DNA of 64,000 nucleotides from Lantana camara (Eukaryota > Streptophyta > Magnoliopsida > Lamiales > Verbenaceae), in the NCBI GenBank assembly GCA_037501455.1, contig CM074862.1:85521501-85585500 (forward strand), read 5' to 3'. Made by a program: the position numbers and the translations under genes. This document shows positions 11,268-20,949 of the stretch, in pieces; the stretch's first letter is position 1; each line of letters starts with the position of its first letter. The notes beneath the pieces were generated by a model. The model saw nothing but the letters and a program-made list of their open reading frames with translations, had not been told where the DNA came from and made no database searches.

Positions 11268-11470
11268 AGTTACATTATAGTATTATTACGAATGGCTAAT
11301 GCCTTCTCTTAATACATATTTATATATATATAATGGATGGCTAAAACCTCCCAATATTACTTATCTATATTTAATGGAGGATTAAATCCCCTAATAATAT
11401 CTACTTATATAATGGAGGATAAAACCTCCGTATTATATTTATTTACATGCAAATGGAAGGCCGTGCCCCC
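11163..11470 (+). repeat. Leader array of small hairpin motifs plus (TA)n
   Basis: Six related motifs follow one another: ACGAATGGTTAAGCCTTC (11163), ACGAATGGCTAATGCCTTC (11288), AATGGATGGCTAAAACCTCC (11332), AATGGAGGATTAAATCCCC (11373), AATGGAGGATAAAACCTCC (11411) and AATGGAAGGCCGTGCCCCC (11452). Several can pair as stems, for example GGAGG with CCTCC around an ATAAAA loop. A (TA)n run (about 11200-11264) separates the first two. The spacing and stem conservation suggest an RNA structure in the leader. Confidence 0.6.
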
Positions 11471-11666
11471 TACTTATCCATTTATACTATATATAATTAT
11501 GTGCGCTTAATTTATGTCCTAAACTGTTAATGTTTATATGTTTATTGCTCTGCATATATTTTATCAACCCTGAGCATGCATAAATCATTATCATTAATGC
11601 TTGCATTTATATTTATTTATGCTCCAAATAAAATAAATAAATATATATATATATATATACACTTTT

Positions 11667-11801
11667 TCCAACGGTTATTTTATAAAATATATATATATAC
11701 TTTTACAACGGCTATATTTTTTTTTAAATATAAAAATATAAAATAAAATTATATATGTAACGGCTAGTTTGTAACGGCTAGCTGTAATTTTTCTATAAAT
11801 A
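11667..11801 (+). promoter_or_regulatory. MSA-like motif cluster and internal TATA box
   Basis: Four AACGG motifs lie in 115 bp: TCCAACGGTTA (11667-11677), TACAACGGCTA (11704-11714), and TGTAACGGCTA at 11756-11766 and 11770-11780. The first fits the plant mitosis-specific activator consensus (T/C)C(T/C)AACGG(T/C)(T/C)A, the site of three-repeat MYB proteins. The others keep the AACGGYTA core. A TATA box (TATAAATA, 11794-11801) follows 14 bp after the last. This layout resembles a G2/M-type promoter inside the element, upstream of the small ORF and gag. The function is inferred. Confidence 0.55.
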
Positions 11802-11898
11802 GATGATTTTGGGTAAATATAATTCATTCACTTCTACATCTTACTTCTTACTCTCAAAAACCCTAGAAGATCTCGTTGCTATTTTTTCACATATCAAG

Positions 11899-12060
11899 AT
11901 GTTGTCAGCTGAAGGAATTTTCATGATAATCATAGTCATTGCTTTTGCTATTTTTATTCTTAGTATAGATATCCCGGAACGGGATATGTACATCATGCTT
12001 GTCGTATCGGTTATGATCCCATTGTTGCTCCTAGGAATAGCATTTGATATTGGCATTTAA
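11899..12060 (+). CDS. Small two-helix membrane ORF in the Copia leader (53 aa)
   Basis: The frame is open from 11803, but that ATG lies at the internal TATA box. A transcript starting about 30 bp downstream would first use the ATG at 11899 (MLSAEGIFMIIIVIAFAIF). The peptide has two hydrophobic segments, about residues 7-22 and 31-48, separated by a charged turn (DIPERD). It ends 70 bp before the gag start. It matches no Copia protein I know. It could be an accessory ORF, a regulatory upstream ORF or a chance frame. Confidence 0.35.
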   Translation: MLSAEGIFMIIIVIAFAIFILSIDIPERDMYIMLVVSVMIPLLLLGIAFDIGI

Positions 12061-12129
12061 AATTATTGTACGTGTTATTTAATTAATGAAGGTACTAATT
12101 ATTTTCTCTATCTTATATTAGTTGCAAGT

Positions 12130-13188
12130 ATGTCAAATCTTACGAAGCTTGAGTTCACTGCTTTAGATCTCACTGGAAAAAATTATCTGTCATGGGTTCT
12201 TGATGCAAAGATTCATCTAAATGCAAGGGGGCTCGGTGAAACAATTATAAAAGAAAATGAGGCATCAAGCCAAGATAAGGCTAAGTCCATGATTTTTATC
12301 CGTCATCACCTTGATGAGGGATTAAAAACTGAGTATTTAACTGTAGAGGATCCACTTGAGTTGTGGGAAAATTTAAGGGAGAGATATGATCACCAGAAAA
12401 CTGTTATCCTCCCCAAGGCTCGTTATGAATGGATTCATTTAAGGCTACAAGATTTCAAAACCGTATCCGAGTATAACTCAATGGTTTTCAAAATAAGTTC
12501 TAAGCTGAAATTGTGTGGTGAACCCCTCACCGATAATGATTTACTTGAGAAAACCTACTCTACTTTTCACCCCTCAAATTTGCTCCTGCAGCAGCAATAC
12601 CGTGAAAAGGGTTTTACAAAATACTCTCAGTTGATCTCATGTCTTTTGGTAGCTGAAATGAATAATGAGCTATTATTGAAAAATCATGAAAGTCGCCCCA
12701 CTGGATCTGCTCCTTTGCCAGAAGCAAATGCAGCAGTACACAACTACCCCGGAAGAGGTGGTCGTGGTCATGGACGAGGTCGTGGCCGGGGACGTGGCCG
12801 TGGACGAGGCCTGAGAAACTACAGTTATCATCATCCTAGTGGTCCTTCTGGAAGCCAGAAAAATAATCACGAAAGCAAACAAAGAAAGGGCAAATTTGCC
12901 CAGAATGATCATAAGAAGGGTGTAGAAAACCCATGCTTTCGGTGTGGTCTAAAGGGCCACTGGACGCGTACCTGTCGTACGCCTGACCATTTTGTTAAGC
13001 TATATCAAGCTTCAATCAAAGGAAAGGGAAAAAATGTTGAAGCAAATTTTGCAAATAATATCCCTATTTTTGATAATCCAGACAATGAGATTGAAGCAAA
13101 TATGGCTCTTAAGGATGATGAATTTGATAACCTCGCCGGTATCACGCATCTCGATACGGCTGATTTCCTCATGACGGATGAATTCTAG
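12130..13188 (+). CDS. gag: Copia Gag (352 aa)
   Basis: Capsid/nucleocapsid protein that packages element RNA in cytoplasmic virus-like particles. The N-terminus has the family pattern LTGKNYLSWVLDAKIHL. The central region has DPLELWENLRERYDH and FKTVSEYNSMVFKISSKLKL. An RGG-type basic linker (about residues 200-225) precedes a CCHC zinc knuckle, CFRCGLKGHWTRTC (about residues 274-287). The end, ITHLDTADFL, resembles the gag-pol junction of related elements. The frame is intact and stops with TAG at 13186-13188. The pol ORF restarts 150 bp downstream in the same frame. Confidence 0.93.
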   Translation: MSNLTKLEFTALDLTGKNYLSWVLDAKIHLNARGLGETIIKENEASSQDKAKSMIFIRHHLDEGLKTEYLTVEDPLELWENLRERYDHQKTVILPKARYEWIHLRLQDFKTVSEYNSMVFKISSKLKLCGEPLTDNDLLEKTYSTFHPSNLLLQQQYREKGFTKYSQLISCLLVAEMNNELLLKNHESRPTGSAPLPEANAAVHNYPGRGGRGHGRGRGRGRGRGRGLRNYSYHHPSGPSGSQKNNHESKQRKGKFAQNDHKKGVENPCFRCGLKGHWTRTCRTPDHFVKLYQASIKGKGKNVEANFANNIPIFDNPDNEIEANMALKDDEFDNLAGITHLDTADFLMTDEF

Positions 13189-13338
13189 CTTACATGGTTG
13201 ATTATTAGTTATATACTATTTTCCTCGTATTGTATTATGTTTTATTTCATATCATTATGTACCCAGTTTTGTTATTAATATTATTATCTCACATGTTATT
13301 TCCATTCTTCTTATTATGAACTTTTATTTTATGAAGAT
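13189..13338 (+). other. 150-bp AT-rich spacer between gag and pol
   Basis: Very T-rich, with several in-frame stops, separating two ORFs that share a frame. Most Copia elements use one continuous gag-pol frame. The spacer could be an intron (GT sites near 13138 and 13198, and an AG just before 13333) or could impose re-initiation. I cannot decide between these. Confidence 0.45.
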
Positions 13339-16300
13339 ATGGATACGTCACTGTATTCATACGAGATCGACTCAAATAAAAGGGATATATGTCTTGCAGA
13401 CAGTGCCACAACGCACACAATCCTAAAAGATAGAAAATATTTCTCTCATTTGATAAAAAGTGAAGCAAATGTCAATACTATATCGGGTAGTGCAAAATTG
13501 ATTGAAGGCTCCGGAAGAGCTACAATATTACTACCCCACGGGACGAAGTTTATTATTAATGACGCATTATTTTGCTCTAAGTCCCAAAGAAATTTATTAA
13601 GCTTCAAGGATATCCGTCTTAACGGATATCACATTGAAACAGGAAATGAGAGAAATATTGAATACTTGTATATAACAAGTAAAAGGCGTATTCTGGAAAA
13701 ACTACCTGCTTTTTCGTCAGGTTTATATTATACACGCATAAGTGCAATTGAAGCACATGCCATCACAAACCAGAAGTTTGTGAATCCACAAGATTTTATT
13801 ATTTGGCATGATCGATTGGGTCACCCCGGATTAACAATGATGCGAAAAATCATTGAAAGTACACAAGGGCATCATTTAAGAAACCAGAAGATTCCTCAAA
13901 AAAGAAAGGACCCGTGTACAGCTTGTTCCCTTGGGAAATTGATTGTGAGACCATCACCAGTTAAAATAAAAGATGAATCACCTGCTTTTCTTGAACGTAT
14001 TCAAGGTGATATATGTGGACCAATTCATCCACCATGTGGACCATTTCGATATTTTATGGTATTGATCGATGCATCTACCAGATGGTCACATGTTTGTTTG
14101 TTATCAACTCGTAACATGGCATTTGCAAGATTGCTTGCCCAAATTATTAAATTACGAGCACAATTCCCTGATAACACAATCAGGAGAATTCGATTGGACA
14201 ATGCTGGTGAGTTCACATCCCAAACATTTAATGATTATTGTATGGCAACTGGAATTATTATTGAGCATCCTGTTGCTCATGTCCATACACAGAATGGTTT
14301 AGCTGAATCATTAATTAAACGTCTTCAGCTTATTGCTAGACCATTGATAATGAGAACAAAGCTCCCGATTTCAGTATGGGGACATGCGATTTTACATGCA
14401 GAGACATTAATTCGCATTAGACCAAGTGCTTATCATAAATACTCCCCGTTCCAACTTGCATACGGTCAAGAACCAAATATTTCCCACCTAAGAATTTTTG
14501 GTTGTGCAGTATATGTGCCTGTAGCACCACCACAACGTACTAAAATGGGGCCCCAGAGAAGGTTGGGAATTTATGTTGGATATGAAAGTCCATCCATTAT
14601 CAGATATCTTGAACCACAAACGGGTGATATGTTTAGAGCACGTTTTGCCGACTGTCATTTTGATGAAAATATTTTCCCAGCATTAGGGGGAGAAAACAAA
14701 CAATTGGAAAAGGAAATTTCATGGTATGAACCATCATTATTGCATCTTGACCCACGCACAAAGCAGTGTGAGATGGAAGTACAAAAGATTGTACACTTGC
14801 AAAGTATTGCAAACCAATTACCAGATGCTTTTACAGATGCAAAACGAGTGACTAAGTCACATATACCAGCTGTCAATGCTCCTGCTCGAATTGAAATTCC
14901 AAAAGGTCAACCTGAGAAAAATATTGCTCATGAATCTATGGTACGCCTGAAGCGTGGTAGACCTCCTGGATCGAAGGATAAGAATCCTCGTAAAAGAAAA
15001 GGAGCTAATATGAATGATGATCACGGTATAGAAAAAGGTGTCCCAGAAGAGACACCAAATGAGAAAGATATCACAAAAGAAATTTTGAATAAAGAAAGTG
15101 TCCCAGAAGAGACACAGAATGGGGAAAGTGTTTCAGAAGAAACACAAAGTGAGATAAATGAAGAAATCTCAATTAATTACTTGTATTCAAGAAAGCTGTG
15201 GAATCAAAGTGATATCAACATTGATGAAATATTTTCTTATGCCATAGATATCATTCATGAAAATGAAGATCCCGAACCAAGATCTATCATTGAATGTCAA
15301 AATAGACATGATTGGAATAAATGGAAAGACGCCATTCAGGCTGAATTAAATTCTTTGAATAAAAGAAGTGTGTTTGGACCTGTTGTCCTCACACCTGAAG
15401 GTATAAAACCTGTAGGGTACAAATGGGTTTTCGTACGAAAACGAAATGAGAAAAATGAAGTCACAAGATATAAAGCAAGGCTCGTTGCCCAAGGATTTTC
15501 TCAAAGACCCGGGATTGATTATGAGGAAACGTATTCTCCTGTTATGGATGCGATTACGTTTAGATATTTAATCAGCCTTACAGTTTCCCAAGAATTGCAA
15601 ATGCGTCTAATGGATGTTGTTACAGCTTATCTGTACGGATCACTTGATAGTGATATTTATATGAAAGTCCCTGAAGGATTCAAAATGCCTGAAGCATTAA
15701 AGTCAAAACCAAAAGAGAAATGTTCGATCAAATTACAACGATCTCTTTACGGGTTAAAGCAGTCAGGACGCATGTGGTACAATCGCTTGAGCGAATTTTT
15801 GTCAAAGAAAGGATATGTGAATAATCCAATTTGTCCATGCGTATATATTAAAAGAACAGTATCCGGATACGTTATTATTGCTGTCTATGTTGATGATTTG
15901 AACATTATTGGAACTGCCAAAGAAATCCATGAGACTGCAGCATATTTAAAGAATGAATTTGAAATGAAAGATCTTGGGCAAACCAAATTTTGTCTTGGTT
16001 TGCAGATTGAGCAAAAACAAAATGGAATTTTTGTACATCAATCAGCTTATACCGAAAGGGTGTTAAAACGCTTTAACATGGATAAAGCAAACCCTTTGAG
16101 CACTCCAATGATTGGGAGATCGCTAAGTGTAGAAACAGATCCATTTCGCCCTCGCGAAGAAAATGAAGAAGTTCTTGGATCTGAAACACCATACCTCAGT
16201 GCAATTGGGGCTCTTATGTATCTTGCTAATTGTACTAGACCTGACATATCTTTTGCAGTTAATTTATTAGCAAGGTTCAGCTCATCCCCGACTAAAAGAC

Positions 16301-16734
16301 ATTGGAATGGGATTAAACATCTATTCCGATATCTTCGAGGTACAGTAGATTTGGGATTATTTTATTCTAAAAATACAGAACATGTTTTGGTTGGTTATGC
16401 AGATGCAGGATATTTATCAGATCCACACAAAGCTAGATCCCAAACAGGTTATGTTTTTACACTTGGAGGCACTGCTATATCTTGGAGATCACAAAAGCAA
16501 ACACTTGTTGCTACTTCTTCCAACCACGCTGAAGTCATTGCACTTCATGAAGCAAGTCGAGAATGTTTTTGGTTAAGATCTATGACACAACACATCTTGA
16601 CCTCCTGCGGCATATCAATTGATAAAAGTCCAACAACGATATATGAAGATAACGCCGCATGTATTGCTCAAATGAAGGAGGGATATATCAAAACTGATAG
16701 AACCAAACATATCCCACCGAAGTTTTACCAGTAA
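13339..16734 (+). CDS. pol: Copia Pol: protease, integrase, reverse transcriptase, RNase H (1131 aa to the stop)
   Basis: Domains in order: aspartic protease (LADSATTHT, catalytic D about residue 21); GAG-pre-integrase (IWHDRLGHPGLTMMRK with CTACSLGK zinc ligands); integrase core with GDICGP, LDNAGEFTS and NGLAESLIKR as the D,D,E residues; reverse transcriptase with KWVFVRKRN, YKARLVAQGF and the catalytic YVDDLNIIG (coding 15886-15912); RNase H with VGYADAGYLSD, SSNHAEVIALHE and YEDNAACIAQ. A TAA at 16732-16734 cuts the frame, but it stays open in the same frame to TGA at 16882-16884 with the typical ending ADLFTKALPTTTF...MRQLRDL. So one nonsense codon removes about 50 C-terminal residues. 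Confidence 0.93.
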   Translation: MDTSLYSYEIDSNKRDICLADSATTHTILKDRKYFSHLIKSEANVNTISGSAKLIEGSGRATILLPHGTKFIINDALFCSKSQRNLLSFKDIRLNGYHIETGNERNIEYLYITSKRRILEKLPAFSSGLYYTRISAIEAHAITNQKFVNPQDFIIWHDRLGHPGLTMMRKIIESTQGHHLRNQKIPQKRKDPCTACSLGKLIVRPSPVKIKDESPAFLERIQGDICGPIHPPCGPFRYFMVLIDASTRWSHVCLLSTRNMAFARLLAQIIKLRAQFPDNTIRRIRLDNAGEFTSQTFNDYCMATGIIIEHPVAHVHTQNGLAESLIKRLQLIARPLIMRTKLPISVWGHAILHAETLIRIRPSAYHKYSPFQLAYGQEPNISHLRIFGCAVYVPVAPPQRTKMGPQRRLGIYVGYESPSIIRYLEPQTGDMFRARFADCHFDENIFPALGGENKQLEKEISWYEPSLLHLDPRTKQCEMEVQKIVHLQSIANQLPDAFTDAKRVTKSHIPAVNAPARIEIPKGQPEKNIAHESMVRLKRGRPPGSKDKNPRKRKGANMNDDHGIEKGVPEETPNEKDITKEILNKESVPEETQNGESVSEETQSEINEEISINYLYSRKLWNQSDINIDEIFSYAIDIIHENEDPEPRSIIECQNRHDWNKWKDAIQAELNSLNKRSVFGPVVLTPEGIKPVGYKWVFVRKRNEKNEVTRYKARLVAQGFSQRPGIDYEETYSPVMDAITFRYLISLTVSQELQMRLMDVVTAYLYGSLDSDIYMKVPEGFKMPEALKSKPKEKCSIKLQRSLYGLKQSGRMWYNRLSEFLSKKGYVNNPICPCVYIKRTVSGYVIIAVYVDDLNIIGTAKEIHETAAYLKNEFEMKDLGQTKFCLGLQIEQKQNGIFVHQSAYTERVLKRFNMDKANPLSTPMIGRSLSVETDPFRPREENEEVLGSETPYLSAIGALMYLANCTRPDISFAVNLLARFSSSPTKRHWNGIKHLFRYLRGTVDLGLFYSKNTEHVLVGYADAGYLSDPHKARSQTGYVFTLGGTAISWRSQKQTLVATSSNHAEVIALHEASRECFWLRSMTQHILTSCGISIDKSPTTIYEDNAACIAQMKEGYIKTDRTKHIPPKFYQ

Positions 16735-17043
16735 ACACAAGATCTTGAGAAGAATGGAGAAATCAGTGTTCAATATGTTCAATCATGTCACAACTCTGCA
16801 GATCTCTTTACAAAGGCGCTCCCTACTACAACTTTCAAGAAACATATCCACGATATTGGAATGCGCCAGCTCCGAGATCTATGAAAAAGATCTCGCTAAT
16901 GCCAACATCAGGGGGAGCATGCGTAGCTGTACTCTTTTCCTTCTTCAGGTTTTTGTCCCACTGGGTTTTTCCTGATAAGGTTTTTAACGAGGCAGCGCCA
17001 AAGACGTATAGGGAGATAATTGCATCGGTATCCCAAGGGGGAG

Positions 17044-17348
17044 TGTTGAGAATGTCAAGCCGCAATAGTTGACGAAATGGGATACCTCAGCAATACGTTG
17101 TCAGAAATGATCCACCAAAATTGACAAAGGGAATATCATCTCATGCTGCATTTATTACTGCGCGTAAGTGCACAGTAAAAGTACTGTGCACGTTGTAAAT
17201 TTTCGCCTATAAATAGAGGCGCAATTCATTCAGTTTATAGACCAATTTTAGAAGAGAAAAATTCAGTAATACAGACTCCTCCAGATAGTCATATTTTCCT
17301 TCATATTTCTTGTCTTCTTTCGCCTATTTATTATTCAGTTTCATATCA
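17044..17348 (+). repeat. Copia 3' LTR
   Basis: Identical to the 5' LTR over all 305 bp. It is preceded by the polypurine tract AAGGGGGAG that primes plus-strand synthesis, and followed by the target duplication tgtcc at 17349-17353. Confidence 0.95.
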
Positions 17349-17353
17349 TGTCC

Positions 17354-17720
17354 ATCCGTTGTATGAGTAGTCTAATTGCTTTGGCTATTACTTGTACTGT
17401 TGCAAGAATAATAGGCACCGAAAAGCTCGCATGCTTCTCATAATAGATAAACTGTAGAATGAATAGACTATAATAAATTAGGAGATTGACGACGGTCATA
17501 ATGACAAGAGCAAATCAATTATAAAGTCTGAGCAGCTTTCTTTGAGCATTAGTTATCACCCTTGATCTCCTCATGAATCTCATAACATTCTTTGTCATCT
17601 CAACGACATTTCGCTCGACGTAATACTTTAGGAACTCAAGAATAACAAATGAGATGTATAAGAAAAAAACAATACATTTCAATTATCACTCTAAATATCA
17701 ACTCCCCATCCCCCTTCACC
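17354..17720 (-). pseudogene. STP-like pseudogene remnant, unit 3
   Basis: Directly after the Copia target duplication the sequence aligns with unit 2 from about 5390 to 5760 (shared stretches include CTTCTCATAAT, ACCCTTGATC and TTTCGCTCGAC). This is the central-loop and helix 7 region on the minus strand, more decayed than in units 1 and 2. No other part of the transporter is recognisable nearby. Confidence 0.55.
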
Positions 17721-18103
17721 CTATAATTGGAACAAATAACACTCCAACTCCTTTTGTTGTAATTAGTACAACCTATAGAACTAACTAAGTAACGAATGCT
17801 TTGTTCTTCAACTAATGGATTCAATAAAAAGATATTTTTAAAAAAATTAAATTAATCTTATTCGAACATTAAAATCTTTTCATTGTTTAATCAAATTTCA
17901 AAAGTTTTATAATCTAAAATTTGATTAATATTATTTTAATTAAGTCAAAAGCTCTTTTTCTATTATGTAACTGGAAAAGTACACGTGTAATTCTTAATTT
18001 CGGAATTCTATGGGAGATTATTTTAAGTTAAAAACAAAAAATCGAAATGATATATTGTTGATAAAATTTATTGAACAAAAATCCATAATGTGTATTAACA
18101 AAT
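17721..18103. other. AT-rich spacer, nothing recognised
   Basis: Low-complexity AT-rich DNA. A short stretch (about 17945-17985, CTGGAAAAGTACACGTGTA) is a decayed copy of the GTGCAC motif seen in the upstream units. No gene or further repeat was identified. Confidence 0.5.
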
Positions 18104-18111
18104 AGTATACT

Positions 18112-18286
18112 CTCTAATGCATCGACACTTCTAAAAATATCATTTTGTCGTGTCGTGTCGTGTTGGACACTCGTGTTTGACACCGTGTCCGACACTTCTC
18201 ACGTGGAAAATTTACAAAAAAATATGTGTCCCCGTATCCGTGTCGTGTCGTGTCCATGTCGCCATGTCCGTATCCATGCAATATAG
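18112..18286 (+). mobile_element. hAT-like MITE of the GACACG family, copy 1
   Basis: A 175-bp copy with the family body (CGTGTCGTGTCGTGT...GGACACTCGTGT...CCGTATCC). It is flanked by the perfect 8-bp target duplication agtatact (18104-18111 and 18287-18294). Its termini are decayed relative to the CTATGATG/CATCATAG ends of copies 2 and 3. An 8-bp duplication is typical of hAT transposons. Non-coding. Confidence 0.75.
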
Positions 18287-18294
18287 AGTATACT

Positions 18295-19236
18295 TAATCG
18301 AACATAATGCAATCCATATGAAAAACAATCAAAATTGGTTGACTCGAATATACAAGTACCAGCCCATTAGAGATTGTGGCTTTATCTGGTTTGAAATCAT
18401 AGGTAGGGTTGTCATTCATATTAAAGATGATCCCAAGGTAAACATAATAATATTAATAACTAATTTTACCTAATATATAAGATAAATCACGTCACTAGAC
18501 ATACCGTTGGAATGATTATTGTTATGTACCCAATACTCCCTCTAAATTTTGAGATTTTTTAATATTTGTATGTATATTTTTGATATATTTATATTTTTGT
18601 CCCTTAATTTTTATATTCTAACTTTTCGTCCCCCCTAATTAAAGATTTTGCCCCTTCATTTTTTATATCTTAAATTTTTGCCCCCCACGACGTTAAATCC
18701 TGGTTCCATCCCTGTATATACCTAGTTATAGAAACATCATCCTGTGACCTATCCTTCGAATGAGCAACAGTCCAACTGTTTTGGTTGCAGTTTGTACGAT
18801 TGCTAGAACTATCAGGGCAAAGAAATATTTATCCTCCATGTAGCTAATGAATTCAAATCAAAATGAGCTGAAAAATATTACTAGGTCCATACTTGAGAGT
18901 TTTTCGAAAATAACATCCATTATTGTAATAATAAAGGTAAGACGGTTTAGAGTATTAAGCATTTCTTTGAACAAATTTTTGGATTGTTAATTCCAACACT
19001 TTTTCGAAACCTCGAACTTATTACTCCTTAATTACTATTACTCAAATATCTTGGTCAAATCAAGCCAATTTAAACGTGGCCTTGCAATAAAATTATAAGA
19101 CTCTTTCTCATTTCCATGATCTCCACAAATTTTTTATGTTCTCACCGCTCACCACAATAAATATTCTTTTATTTGCTTTCAACATAATTTTATTCTAACT
19201 AAAATTAATTTAAATTTTTTTCTTTATTTACCTTCG
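18295..19236. other. AT-rich spacer with a decayed repeat
   Basis: No gene was seen. From about 18535 to 18715 the sequence is an imperfect repetition of TTTTTGCCCCC/TTAATTTTTATATTCTAA-type blocks ending CTGGTTCCATCCCTG. I have seen this style at the ends of old plant transposons, but I cannot classify it. Confidence 0.35.
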
Positions 19237-19239
19237 TTA

Positions 19240-19345
19240 CCTTATGATGGTGCAGGAATATGAATACGGAGATACAGACACGACACGACAAAGATACAAC
19301 GACGTACATTTTTTTTTAAATTCCCCACCTGAGAAGTATTTGATA
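19240..19345 (-). repeat. Truncated or decayed GACACG-family MITE
   Basis: It begins TTATGATGGTGCAGG and continues ATACGGAGATACAGACACGACACGA (split here by decay), then loses similarity after TTTAAATTCCCCACCTGAG. This corresponds to the first half of copy 2 at 20129-20291. No target duplication was found. Confidence 0.5.
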
Positions 19346-20120
19346 TGAGTATTCGACATGACATAACATAACAAATGATCTATAGATTCCACCAAAAAAA
19401 ATAACAAATAATCTATATTTATATAAAAGTGTGGATATATTTCTTCCATTGTGAATTGACATAATTGTTCATTAAAACTTAACTACTCAATTTATTTAAC
19501 CCAAAAATAAGTAATCAATAAGCCTTTAGTTCAGTTTAACTATTTAATTTAATGTTATTGGATAGTCTTAACTCTTCAAAATTTTCCACTATTTATATTT
19601 CATTCAATGTTATTATTAAAATTTTTTTTATTTGAATAACTTATTTTTGTCATTATTATGAATTCTCTCATTTTTTTGTTTTACATTGATTTTGAGACCC
19701 CTTTCAAAAGATTTCAATTTTTTTATGTCAGAGGAAGTTAAACTAATCCTAACGGTTAGTAACATCATACCTTCACTAGATTTTTTTTTTTTTTATATTT
19801 ATATAATTTACTTATAATCTATTTTATGTATTAAATTATCAATATGCTATGAATTTAGTTATTTGATATTGATGTATGATAGTCAGAAGAGAAAATAAGA
19901 AAATAGTCAAATCATTTTTGGTATATATAGACAAACAGTTTAATCTTTTAGCTATTTAAGTTAGTTTAAATTCTTAGCCCATGAATATTTTATATTAAGA
20001 AAAGTTTTCGAAAATTTTTGTAGTTCGTTGAATTTGTATGATATAATTAGTTTTTCATGTCTTGAAATAATTTGTCAATTATTTGGGATATTTATAGCCA
20101 CAATATTTATACTGTTTTAA
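19346..20120. other. AT-rich intergenic DNA, nothing recognised
   Basis: High A+T with homopolymer runs, for example poly-T at about 19781-19794. No ORF with protein-family character on either strand and no inverted or tandem repeat that I can delimit. Confidence 0.5.
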
Positions 20121-20128
20121 CCTATAAT

Positions 20129-20291
20129 CTATGATGTATGGACACGGATACGGCGACACGGACACGACACGACACGGATACGGTGACACGGATTTTTTCT
20201 TAAATTTTCCACGTAGGGAGTGTCGGACACTCGTGTCCGACACGACACGACACGGCAAATTGATATTTTTAGAAGTGTCCGTGCATCATAG
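20129..20291 (-). mobile_element. hAT-like MITE of the GACACG family, copy 2
   Basis: A 163-bp element with perfect 8-bp terminal inverted repeats CTATGATG...CATCATAG and a perfect 8-bp target duplication cctataat (20121-20128 and 20292-20299). It lies in the opposite orientation to copies 1 and 3. The body is rich in GACACG/CGTGTC. Non-coding and presumably moved in trans by a hAT transposase. Confidence 0.88.
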
Positions 20292-20299
20292 CCTATAAT

Positions 20300-20944
20300 T
20301 GTTTTTAATTTGAAGGGGAACCAAAAATATATGAGTATATGAGTATCAATACAAACTGACGAAAGAAAAGTATAGTGATATCAAAGGTAGAGAGAAAACA
20401 AAAATAAAGGAACAAGAGACAAAGTAAAGTAAAGAATTAAACAAAGTAAAAATTATTAAAAAAGAGAAACGAGCAACAAATCTAATGATGACGTACAAAT
20501 TTTAGAGGGAATAGAAACATAGACAAAGATGATGAAAGTATAATAGTATTTTTTAAGAAATCCAACAAAATATATCGTAGAATATAAAAAAACTAACCAA
20601 TATCCTTCTATGATAGGAAGCCCTAATAAGAAATGCATATTTTAAATTCCAATATTCAAATACATGTATGAAATACTCTTATATTTGGAGAAAATAAAGA
20701 ACTAACATTTGAGCAAGTTTATGTATCAAAGAATATGTTTAAATAATTAAAAAAAAAAGTAGAAATAATAAATTATAAATAAAAAAAAAAGAACAATAAA
20801 GACAAATAGTCCCAACAATAATTAATAAAATTAAACTTTTTATAAAAAAATATTAATAAACGGGATAATATGTGCGACTCACATGCTACTCAACCGTTTT
20901 TTAAACGTAACCATGCATTTAGAGCGACTAACATTCTCCTAATG
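20300..20944. other. AT-rich spacer, nothing recognised
   Basis: Purine-rich plus strand with poly-A runs. The minus-strand ORF at 20456-20638 has no family features. Confidence 0.5.
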
Positions 20945-20949
20945 GTATC

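Larger units (their letters stand above)
10710..17348 (+). mobile_element. Full-length Copia retrotransposon with identical LTRs
   Basis: A 6639-bp element with 305-bp LTRs (10710-11014 and 17044-17348). I compared the LTRs base by base and found no difference. It is flanked by the 5-bp target duplication tgtcc (10705-10709 and 17349-17353). Order: 5' LTR, long AT-rich leader with hairpin repeats and a second promoter-like region, small ORF, gag, spacer, pol (protease-integrase-RT-RNase H, the Copia order), polypurine tract AAGGGGGAG (17035-17043), 3' LTR. Identical LTRs mean very recent insertion. One nonsense codon near the end of pol is the only obvious lesion. It inserted into unit 3 of the STP-pseudogene duplication. 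Confidence 0.93.
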
